In this document: positions 1 to 5,199 of the stretch, piece by piece | Layout of the letters: each line of letters opens with the position of its first letter | Position numbering within the stretch: the first letter of the stretch is position 1 | Source of the DNA: Pseudomonadota bacterium | GTDB taxonomy: Bacteria > Pseudomonadota > Gammaproteobacteria > Steroidobacterales > Steroidobacteraceae | Direction of reading: 5' to 3' | Assembly: GCA_021820785.1 (NCBI GenBank) | Contig: JAKADE010000195.1 | Coordinates: 1-5,854 of the forward strand | DNA length: 5,854 bases | The notes under the pieces: generated by a model | Databases searched by the model: none | Told to the model about the DNA's origin: nothing | The model's input: the letters and a program-made list of their open reading frames with translations, nothing else | Program-made: the position numbers and the translations under genes

Positions 1-921
1 CGCCAGCTGTCGGCTCACGGAGTGGACTGCACACTGTCGCGATACCTCGAGGAAACCGGTCTGGAGCTCGAGGAAGTCTACGGCGGCGGCAAGAGCTGGT
101 CGGACCTTCGCGAGGATGCAGGTCTCGACGAACGAACGGACGGTCCGTTTGAGCAAGCACTGCGCCGCGCCTGCGGACGGTTGCTGCACGTCGACGATCG
201 GGGTCGGTTGGACGTCTATCGGCGCTTCCTACAGTCCAACCGGCCACCGGAACCTGATCGACTGCCGCAATACGAGCAACGACTGCTCAGGATGCTGGTG
301 GGGTCGCTCGTCAGTGGGTCGGTGTCAAAATCGACCTCGCTGGCTGAGGGTGCGCGACTCCTCTGGAGCCATGCTCGGGTACGTGCGGAGCTGCTGGAGC
401 TCCTCGAGATCCTCGCCGCCAGAATCGAGCACGTTGCCATACCGTTGTCGACCGATCCGTCGGTCCCGCTGATGGTGCGCGCGCGGTACACGCGAGTCGA
501 AATCCTCGCAGGGTTCGAAGTGGGAAGCGGCGCCAAAGTGGCGCCATGGCAGACGGGCGTGCTTTGGGCCGCAGAAGCGCGATCCGATCTTCTCGCCTTC
601 ACACTGGACAAGACGAGCGGACAGTTCTCGCCGACGACCCGCTATCGAGACTACGCGATCAGCGCTGAGCTCATTCACTGGGAAAGTCAGTCGACGACCC
701 GAGCCGATAGTGACACCGGCCATCGCTACCGGAATCACGCGACCGCCGGTACTCACGTCATGCTGTTCGCACGCGAGCGCAGCAGTGATCGGGCGTTTTA
801 CTTTCTGGGGCCGGCGACTTACGTGAAGCACGAATCCGAGCAACCGATGGCCATCACGTGGCGCCTGCGGCATTCGCTGCCGGGTGATTTGTTCGCTGCC
901 TTCGCCGCGGCAGTCGCGTAG
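1..921 (+). CDS. DEAD/DEAH-box helicase, C-terminal part with DUF3427 module (5' end outside window)
   Basis: The frame is open from base 1 to the TAG at 919-921, giving about 306 residues with no upstream stop, so the gene begins before the window and the GTG at 22 is probably not its start. The last ~150 residues carry the hallmarks I associate with DUF3427: YTRVEILAGF (fragment residues ~163-172), LLAFTLDK, FSPTTRYRDYAIS (~209-221), HWESQS, TGHRY, FLGPATYVKHE (~268-278) and PMAITWRLRHSLPGDLF near the end. In known proteins this module ends superfamily II helicases that often carry an N-terminal phospholipase D-like (HKD) nuclease domain and occur in defence or restriction neighbourhoods. 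The helicase and nuclease domains would lie upstream and are not visible, so the parent architecture is inferred. The first ~140 residues (YLEETGLELEEVYGGGKSW) resemble the linker seen in that family. No catalytic residue falls in this part. The C-terminus ends naturally in an Ala-rich stretch. Confidence 0.82.
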   Translation, partial: RQLSAHGVDCTLSRYLEETGLELEEVYGGGKSWSDLREDAGLDERTDGPFEQALRRACGRLLHVDDRGRLDVYRRFLQSNRPPEPDRLPQYEQRLLRMLVGSLVSGSVSKSTSLAEGARLLWSHARVRAELLELLEILAARIEHVAIPLSTDPSVPLMVRARYTRVEILAGFEVGSGAKVAPWQTGVLWAAEARSDLLAFTLDKTSGQFSPTTRYRDYAISAELIHWESQSTTRADSDTGHRYRNHATAGTHVMLFARERSSDRAFYFLGPATYVKHESEQPMAITWRLRHSLPGDLFAAFAAAVA

Positions 922-958
922 CCTACCGGCTGCATGGGGACGCCACGCAGAGTTGCCA

Positions 959-975
959 GAGGGGCGATTCCCCTC
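959..975 (+). terminator. Short GC-rich hairpin after the helicase gene
   Basis: GAGGGG (959-964) and CCCCTC (970-975) are perfect inverted arms around a 5-nt loop, 37 nt after the helicase stop. The stem could end or protect the helicase transcript. No T-run follows (GGATTCCG), so it does not meet the pattern of an intrinsic terminator. It could equally be chance in GC-rich DNA or part of the insertion-sequence debris next to it. Confidence 0.25.
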
Positions 976-983
976 GGATTCCG

Positions 984-1070
984 CTCCTAGAGCCAATCGG
1001 TCATCTGCCACCCGCGGAGTTCGAAGCAGAGTGCTATCGTCAGCAATTCGGTCTCGCTATCGTGTCCTGA
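984..1070 (+). pseudogene. IS3-family transposase (OrfB), C-terminal fragment
   Basis: In frame 3 the codons from 984 read LLEPIGHLPPAEFEAECYRQQ, then a short tail to the TGA at 1068-1070. The pattern LLEPIG-x-(I/L)PPAEFE-x-x-YRQQ is the familiar extreme C-terminus of IS3-family integrase-type transposases, after the rve/DDE domain. Only ~28 codons are recognisable and no D-D-E catalytic residue remains. The frame stays open further left through 921, but that stretch (for example QRGDSPRIP) has no clear family resemblance and overlaps the end of the helicase gene. It cannot encode a working transposase. Confidence 0.65.
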
Positions 1071-1084
1071 CCCAACCCCGGAGC

Positions 1085-1109
1085 TCTCCGGGATACCTGG
1101 GGCGGTTCA
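1085..1109 (-). repeat. Right terminal inverted repeat of the IS3-family remnant
   Basis: Read on the minus strand from 1109 inward, the sequence begins TGAACCGCCCCAGG and continues TATCCCGGAGA. It lies 14 nt beyond the transposase stop, where IRR is expected. No matching left repeat occurs in the window. Everything from 1110 rightward is therefore likely old target DNA. Confidence 0.6.
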
Positions 1110-1110
1110 G

Positions 1111-1251
1111 GTCATCAATGATGTGGGATTGGCTGCACTGGCGCTGCTGGTGGCCGAATCACCGCCAAAAGACAAGGATGTGATTATCCGCCTCGTGATG
1201 AACATGTTGGCCGACACTGCGGCACGAGCCGGAAATATCGAACTCAGGTGA
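1111..1251 (+). pseudogene. Orphan C-terminal gene fragment next to the IS end, unknown family
   Basis: Directly after the inferred IS end, frame 1 is open for 46 codons to the TGA at 1249-1251. It includes GLAALALLVAESPPKDKD and RLVMNMLADTAARAGNIELR. The composition (alternating hydrophobic and charged residues, a likely C-terminal helix) looks like real protein, and there is no convincing start codon with a ribosome site: only GTG/TTG/ATG codons inside the frame without a purine-rich leader. The simplest reading is the 3' tail of a gene whose 5' part was removed by IS insertion and deletion. I do not recognise the family. It could also be a chance open frame in GC-rich DNA. An overlapping frame (884-1183) shows no family signal and is not annotated. 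Confidence 0.4.
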
Positions 1252-1278
1252 GCCGTTCGCCCCGTTCAAGTGAAGATC

Positions 1279-2676
1279 TCATCTTTCCTTCCATTGTTTG
1301 AATTCGGACGGTCGCAGTCGGAATCGTGCAATGTTTCCCTCGTGCAGTTCTGTAAGCTCTGCGAGGGCGATGCTAGTAAAGCGATCGAGATCTTCAGGCG
1401 AGACCATGGATTTCGCGAGCGGCGCGACCGCTGCCTCGGTTGGGGTAATCCTTCCGCGCACGATGCGGCTCACGACTTCGACGAGCTCGCGTCGATACTT
1501 GAGGCGGAAGGCATCGGGTTCTGGAAGCGAGTCGCGCACCGTCTTATACCTGCGTACGGAGCGTTCATACGCCCACAGGTATACATCTCTTAGGAGCTCG
1601 ATCCGGTTGAGCTCGTAGACTCCGATGAGGCCATCGATGTAGAGCTTCTCAGGGACATCGACAAACGACAACGGCACCATATTGCTTCTGATCAATGGAA
1701 TATTCGCGGCGAGCCGTGACGTTCGCTTGTTGACGTCGACGAAGGGTTGCAGATACGAAAGCTGAACCATGAGGAAAAAGGACTGCTCAAAGGTGTCGCG
1801 GATCGTTGCCGCCTTGTCTAGCGACAGCGTGAACATCTCCTCGATGAGCTGAGGAATCGCTGTCGGCAAATACGTCGTACCGCTGATCGCAACCGACGTG
1901 GTGCGCAGTCGCCCTGCGCTGCGGGAATCCTCGAGGAGGTTGTCGGCGAGGAGTGCGTGTAGATTTGTAATGGTATAGCGATTGACTCCGATCTCTTCGC
2001 CAGACTCCACCAGCAGTTCGATGGCCGCCTTGTGATTGAGGATCATCTGGGTTTCCTTCGCGTCCTTGCCCGGAGCGGCTTTGCCGTTTTCGATGAGCTC
2101 GCGGGTGTCGAGCAGCGAATAGGTATTGCCCTCGAGGCGGCTCGACGCCCAGGAGAGATCGATGAGCAACCGACTGAGGATATCGCGTGCATACGTGCCC
2201 GCCGGACGGTGTCCGTCAAGCGTCCGGCCTAATGCCCGCAGATGTGTCTGCAGGTTTTCGGGGAGGTATTCGGTCTCGTTTGGCAGATATCGTTCCAGGA
2301 AGTCACGCTGGTAACCAATGGGCGCTCGGTCGGCGATGGGCCTCTGAACGAGAGCCTGGACCTGTTGACCTGCTGCAGAAATGGCGACGGACGCTGTGAC
2401 GGCTTGCGCGGCCGAAGGGGGGGCGGGTTGTCCCACGTTGGCGGCAGGTGTGGGCGCAGTATCGTCGCCGGCCGGAAAGTATCGTCGGCCCCGACGAATG
2501 CCCTCGGTTTTGATCGAACCGGAACGAGCCCACGCATCCAGCCGGCGCTGCAGGGACCGGCGACTTACGATGTCTTTGAGCGCTTCTTGCAGCTCTGCCA
2601 GGCTCAAGCCTCGGGGGGCGGCAACCAGCGCGTTCGTGACGCGCTCGAGGAGATCATCGGGAAGTAATTTTGGCAT
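1279..2676 (-). CDS. Winged-helix Fic-domain protein with His-to-Gln change in the Fic motif
   Basis: From the ATG at 2676 the protein is 465 residues. A TTG 33 nt upstream would add 11 residues but lies upstream of the transcription start expected from the best promoter match. Residues ~5-70 look like a winged helix-turn-helix (LSLAELQEALKD, RRSLQRRLDAWARSGSI, then the wing GIRRGRRYF), followed by an Ala/Pro-rich linker (~73-95). The Fic region spans ~120-380. The inhibitory-helix motif (S/T)xxxE(G/N) is present as SSRLEG (S178, E182, G183), before the Fic core as in class II Fic proteins. The core motif reads LQPFVDVNKRTSR: P, F, D, N and both R are kept, but the catalytic His of HPFx(D/E)GNGRxxR is Gln310 (CAA codon, 1747-1749), and the two Gly are Val and Lys. 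Canonical Fic proteins transfer AMP to target hydroxyls. Without the His base this one may be inactive, may use other chemistry, or may act mainly as a DNA-binding regulator. It is transcribed divergently from jetA. Confidence 0.88.
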   Translation of the reverse strand: MPKLLPDDLLERVTNALVAAPRGLSLAELQEALKDIVSRRSLQRRLDAWARSGSIKTEGIRRGRRYFPAGDDTAPTPAANVGQPAPPSAAQAVTASVAISAAGQQVQALVQRPIADRAPIGYQRDFLERYLPNETEYLPENLQTHLRALGRTLDGHRPAGTYARDILSRLLIDLSWASSRLEGNTYSLLDTRELIENGKAAPGKDAKETQMILNHKAAIELLVESGEEIGVNRYTITNLHALLADNLLEDSRSAGRLRTTSVAISGTTYLPTAIPQLIEEMFTLSLDKAATIRDTFEQSFFLMVQLSYLQPFVDVNKRTSRLAANIPLIRSNMVPLSFVDVPEKLYIDGLIGVYELNRIELLRDVYLWAYERSVRRYKTVRDSLPEPDAFRLKYRRELVEVVSRIVRGRITPTEAAVAPLAKSMVSPEDLDRFTSIALAELTELHEGNIARFRLRPSEFKQWKER

Positions 2677-2710
2677 CGAGGTTTGGCGCAAATCCAATTC
2701 ATACGCCAAT

Positions 2711-2739
2711 AGGATATGCTGTTATGGCATATAAATCAA
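2711..2739 (-). promoter_or_regulatory. Candidate sigma70-type promoter for the Fic gene
   Basis: On the minus strand TTGATT (2739-2734) and TATCCT (2716-2711) are separated by 17 nt, a good fit to a -35/-10 pair. The predicted start near 2704 would leave a ~28-nt leader to the ATG at 2676. The leader has no strong ribosome site. It sits between two operator-like TTGGCGYA pairs, as expected for a repressible promoter. This is assigned by eye only. Confidence 0.45.
2714..2732. repeat. Small AT-rich inverted repeat (ATATGC / GCATAT)
   Basis: ATATGC (2714-2719) and GCATAT (2727-2732) are exact inverted arms around a 7-nt spacer. The repeat overlaps the candidate -10 and spacer of the minus-strand promoter. 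It also includes TATAAA (2730-2735), a possible plus-strand -10 for jetA, although no good -35 lies 16-18 nt before it. It may be a second operator or a chance symmetry in the most AT-rich part of the window. Confidence 0.35.
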
Positions 2740-2757
2740 TAATGCGCCAAAAACGCC

Positions 2758-2788
2758 GGCATTCTTGGCGCATAGATCGCCGAATGCC
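2758..2788 (+). promoter_or_regulatory. Bulged stem-loop in the presumed jetA leader
   Basis: GGCATTC (2758-2764) pairs with GAATGCC (2782-2788), and after a 2-nt TT bulge GGCG (2767-2770) pairs with CGCC (2778-2781), closing a 7-nt loop. That gives 11 base pairs. It contains one TTGGCGCA copy, so it is either a DNA operator with extra symmetry or an RNA hairpin in the ~100-nt leader before the jetA ATG at 2861. No T-run follows, so it does not look like a terminator. The remaining leader (2789-2860) shows no clear further structure. Confidence 0.35.
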
Positions 2789-2860
2789 CATCGGGTAATC
2801 TGCCTTCCGAGGTCAGCTGGGGAATTCGACCGAGTGCGACCCGACCGGGGGCAGAGATTC

Positions 2861-4357
2861 ATGGAAGCGGAGATTCGAGAGCGTACCGACGCATACATTC
2901 ATGCCAGGCACCATCACCCGGCTTGGCAACTCTTAGCTGCACGACGCGCGCCGCTGATCCTGAGCTGCCTGCAGACTCTCTTCGAACACAGCCAGGACGG
3001 TGTCGGTTTCGATGATGCGCTCCGCGCCCTGGCGGAGATGCTCGCAGATCATGCCAATGCCGACGAGTTCGACATCGGCAGGGAGGACTTCGCCGCGCAG
3101 GCGCGCAAAGAACTGAGGAACTGGATCAAGCTCTCGCTGGTCGTGGAGCGGGAAGGGCGCGTGTACGCGACCGATGCCTTCGAGGAGGCGCTGCGCTTCG
3201 CGGCCGCGCTCGGAACGCGGATCATGACCTCAACGGCTTCCCGCCTGTCGGTGGTGCAACGCGAGATCGAGGGACTCGAATCGAGTCTCAATCCCGATCC
3301 CAGGAGCCGCACTGCGCACCTGCGGCGCAAGATCGCCGAGCTCGAGCATGAATTGGCAGCCGTGGAGCGGGGCGACTTCGTGGTGCTCCAGGGGCCCGAG
3401 GCCGCGGAGCGCATCCGTGAGGTCTATGCGCTGGCGACCACTCTCAGGGCCGACTTCCGCCGGGTCGAGGACTCCTGGCGAGAGGCCGACCGGCAGCTGC
3501 GCCAGACCATCGTCAGCGAGCAGACTCACCGCGGCGAGATCGTGGACAAGCTGCTCGATGGACATGATGACCTGCTCGATAGTCCCGAGGGGCGCGTGTT
3601 CCACGCGTTTCACCAGCAGCTCGGGCATTCCGTCGAGCTGGACAACATGAAGCAGCGGCTGCGCACCATCCTGCGGCATCCTGCGACCCAGTCCGCCTTG
3701 ACCCAGGCGCAACAGGTGGAGCTCCGCTGGCTCATCATGCGTCTGGTGAAGGAATCGGCCGCCGTCATCCAGGCCCGGGCGCGCAGCGAACGCGACGTCA
3801 AGGGATTCCTGAAGACCGGGCTGGCTGCGGAGCACCACCGCGTCGGCGCACTGCTCAACGATATCTTCCTGCAGGCGTTGGATATGGACTGGGGAAGTCA
3901 GTCCCTGCGGCGCAAGGCCAGCTCCTTGCCGCCGGTAGCGATCGCTACCGGCGCCGTGCCGGTCGTGGAGCGCCTCCTCTTCAAGTCGCTCGATCAGGAG
4001 GGCCAACGCGACCTTGAGCTGCAGAGAAAATCGGTGAGCCTCGAGGAGGTGGAGGAGGACTTCTGGGCCGCGTTCGACGGTTTGGACCGTCATGAGCTGT
4101 TGAAACAGACGCTGGAGCTGTTACGCACGACCGGTGAGCCGCTCGGCATCGGCGGTCTCGCCCATCATCTTCCTCCGACCCATGACCTTGAGACAATCGC
4201 TCTCTGGCTCAGCCTGGCGCGCGAAGCCGGTGTCCCCGTCGGCGATGAGCGAGAAACGGTCGACGTGCTGGCCAAAGAGGGCGCAAGACTGCGTTTCCAC
4301 GTGCCTAAGATCGAGCTGACGGCCGCGGCCGTGGCCGGTCTCGAGTGGGAACCGTAG
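2861..4357 (+). CDS. jetA: JetA, Wadjet kleisin-like subunit (DUF3375)
   Basis: The protein is 498 residues from the ATG at 2861, a usual length for DUF3375. GGGGG (2847-2851) lies 9 nt before this ATG. An in-frame TTG at 2765 would add 32 residues unlike the family and would start inside an operator-like repeat, so I reject it. The N-terminus has the family signature HPAWQLLAARRAPLIL (~19-34), followed by a winged-helix-like region to ~120. Residues ~128-169 look like coiled coil (VVQREIEGLE, LRRKIAELEHELAAVERGD). The helical middle includes DLLDSPEGRVFHAF, and a C-terminal winged-helix-like part follows. In studied systems JetA is the kleisin that bridges the JetC heads and joins JetB in a condensin-like complex that extrudes small circular DNA for cutting by JetD. 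It is first in a tight operon with jetB and jetC. DUF3375 points to type I Wadjet. A perfect 24-bp palindrome lies in its coding sequence at 3930-3953. Confidence 0.9.
   Translation: MEAEIRERTDAYIHARHHHPAWQLLAARRAPLILSCLQTLFEHSQDGVGFDDALRALAEMLADHANADEFDIGREDFAAQARKELRNWIKLSLVVEREGRVYATDAFEEALRFAAALGTRIMTSTASRLSVVQREIEGLESSLNPDPRSRTAHLRRKIAELEHELAAVERGDFVVLQGPEAAERIREVYALATTLRADFRRVEDSWREADRQLRQTIVSEQTHRGEIVDKLLDGHDDLLDSPEGRVFHAFHQQLGHSVELDNMKQRLRTILRHPATQSALTQAQQVELRWLIMRLVKESAAVIQARARSERDVKGFLKTGLAAEHHRVGALLNDIFLQALDMDWGSQSLRRKASSLPPVAIATGAVPVVERLLFKSLDQEGQRDLELQRKSVSLEEVEEDFWAAFDGLDRHELLKQTLELLRTTGEPLGIGGLAHHLPPTHDLETIALWLSLAREAGVPVGDERETVDVLAKEGARLRFHVPKIELTAAAVAGLEWEP
3930..3953. repeat. 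Perfect 24-bp palindrome inside jetA
   Basis: The left half is CGCCGGTAGCGA and the right half is its exact reverse complement, TCGCTACCGGCG, with no spacer. The centre is GCGATCGC. The next pair outward (C/C) breaks the symmetry. It encodes the residues PPVAIATG region of JetA. As DNA it could bind a symmetric protein or extrude a cruciform. As RNA it would form a short hairpin in the jetABC message. No second copy occurs in the window. Confidence 0.8.
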
Positions 4358-4359
4358 AC

Positions 4360-5199
4360 ATGGCCAACATCTTCGATCGTCTCACCGCGAAAGCGGAAAG
4401 CCTCGAAGCAATGGATTCGACTGACGAGGAGACTCTGGATGCCGGCGCCGCCGCTGGCCCCGAACTCAACGGCTCTGGCGGCTTGGACCGGGATGCCTCT
4501 GCCGCGGGCCTGGCCTCGTACACCCCGCGCCAGGTCAAGGATGTGGCGCTCGAGCTGCTGAAATACGGCCTGCTCGAGGAGCAACGAAAGCCGAATCTCT
4601 ACCGGACCGCACTCGCGGAGCACGAGGCCCTGGGCCGAGTGCTCGAGCCCTTGGATCTCACCGTGCGCGTCGATGAGATTCGAGGTCTCGCGTACGTCGT
4701 CGTGGCCGACCAAGTCTTCGATAGCGCCGAGGGACAATGGTCGCATCCCCTGGTGCGGCGCCAGCGGCTCAATCTCGAGCAGTCGCTATTGATCGCCCTG
4801 CTCCGTCAGCAGTTCGTCGCTCATGAGCAGCAAGCCGGGGTCGGCTCGACCGAGGCTCTGGTCGCGCTCGAGGATCTCCTGCCGCAGTTGCAACTTTACC
4901 TCGGGGATCTCGGCAGTGACGCACAGGAAGAAAAGCGGTTGCGCAATCTTCTCGAGCAGCTCAAGGTCCATGGCATCGTCTCCGAGCCCGATGAGCACCA
5001 TCGGGTCGCAATCCGCCCGATCATCGCGCATTTGGCCAGTCCCGAGAATCTGCAAAGTCTCCTCAGCGCCTTCCGGCGTGAAACGAGCGCCGATAATCAA
5101 CAGCAGGGTAGTAGTACCGGCGGGCCGATTGATGCCTCCGACCACACCGGTGAGCAGTCCCCTGCAGCTCGGAATGCGGCACATGGGAGTGACGTTTGA
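4360..5199 (+). CDS. jetB: JetB, Wadjet KITE-like subunit (DUF4194)
   Basis: The protein is 279 residues from the ATG at 4360, which follows the jetA stop by 2 nt and has GGGA (4347-4350) 9 nt upstream. A GTG at 4345 overlapping jetA is the alternative. Residues 1-50 are acidic and Ala/Gly-rich and probably disordered. The DUF4194 core spans ~55-242: LELLKYGLLEEQRKPNLY (~64-81), VDEIRGLAYVVV (~104-115), HPLVRRQRLNLEQSLLIALL (~129-148), then LEQLKVHGIV (~198-207) and VAIRPIIAHL (~216-225), the alternating helix/wing layout expected of tandem winged-helix KITE proteins. Known JetB, like MukE and MksE, binds the JetA kleisin and DNA. The last ~38 residues (NQQQGSSTGG onward) are polar low-complexity with no structure I can see. 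The stop TGA shares its A with the jetC ATG, suggesting translational coupling. Confidence 0.88.
   Translation: MANIFDRLTAKAESLEAMDSTDEETLDAGAAAGPELNGSGGLDRDASAAGLASYTPRQVKDVALELLKYGLLEEQRKPNLYRTALAEHEALGRVLEPLDLTVRVDEIRGLAYVVVADQVFDSAEGQWSHPLVRRQRLNLEQSLLIALLRQQFVAHEQQAGVGSTEALVALEDLLPQLQLYLGDLGSDAQEEKRLRNLLEQLKVHGIVSEPDEHHRVAIRPIIAHLASPENLQSLLSAFRRETSADNQQQGSSTGGPIDASDHTGEQSPAARNAAHGSDV

Larger units (their letters stand above)
984..1109 (+). mobile_element. IS3-family insertion sequence remnant (right end only)
   Basis: Two independent signs coincide. First, the plus-strand frame ending at 1070 encodes a typical IS3-family transposase C-terminus. Second, 10-15 nt further on, the sequence read on the minus strand from 1109 is TGAACCGCCCCAGG followed by TATCCCGGAGA, the style of terminal inverted repeat used by IS3-family elements with this transposase tail. 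The left end, the first transposase frame and the DDE catalytic core are absent, so the element is dead. The left boundary of the remnant is uncertain: recognisable similarity starts near 984, though IS-derived DNA could begin as early as ~925. The subgroup assignment is from memory of the family. Confidence 0.7.
2683..2773. promoter_or_regulatory. Four-copy TTGGCGYA operator-like array in the divergent fic/jetA control region
   Basis: The core TTGGCGCA or TTGGCGTA occurs at 2683-2690 (plus), 2702-2709 (minus, TTGGCGTA), 2743-2750 (minus) and 2765-2772 (plus). The outer right pair is a perfect 9-bp inverted repeat, ATGCGCCAA (2742-2750) and TTGGCGCAT (2765-2773). Start-to-start spacings are 19, 41 and 22 bp, near whole numbers of helical turns. 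The copies flank the candidate fic promoter and lie upstream of jetA, so a dimeric regulator could control both directions. The winged helix of the Fic protein is the obvious local candidate, but that is inference. Confidence 0.55.

Noticed and set aside
325..1011. Minus-strand open frame (228 codons) opposite the helicase tail
   Set aside because: It is antisense to a clear DUF3427 coding region, with no recognisable motif and Arg-rich composition typical of shadow frames.
884..1183. Plus-strand 99-codon open frame across the IS remnant
   Set aside because: It runs through the helicase end, the transposase fragment and the IS inverted repeat in a different frame from the recognisable protein fragments. 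The Arg/Ser-rich translation shows no family.
1272..1286. Possible terminator between the converging orphan fragment and fic (AAGAT-CTC-ATCTT)
   Set aside because: The stem is only 5 bp and AT-rich, and there is no T-run of useful length.
2677..2709. TTG start for the Fic protein at 2709
   Set aside because: It would lie upstream of the transcription start predicted from the 2711-2739 promoter, and no ribosome site precedes it. The ATG at 2676 is preferred, though the choice is not proven.
2765..2860. TTG-initiated 32-residue N-terminal extension of JetA
   Set aside because: It begins inside an operator-like repeat and a stem-loop, has no ribosome site, and does not resemble the family. The ATG at 2861 gives the expected N-terminus and has GGGGG 9 nt upstream.
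4076..4091. GACGGT-TTGG-ACCGTC inverted repeat in jetA
   Set aside because: A 6-bp stem in GC-rich coding DNA is expected by chance and has no positional meaning here.
3230..4093. Long minus-strand open frame (287 codons) opposite jetA
   Set aside because: It is an antisense shadow of a high-GC coding gene with no family signature and Leu/Gln/Gly-rich composition.
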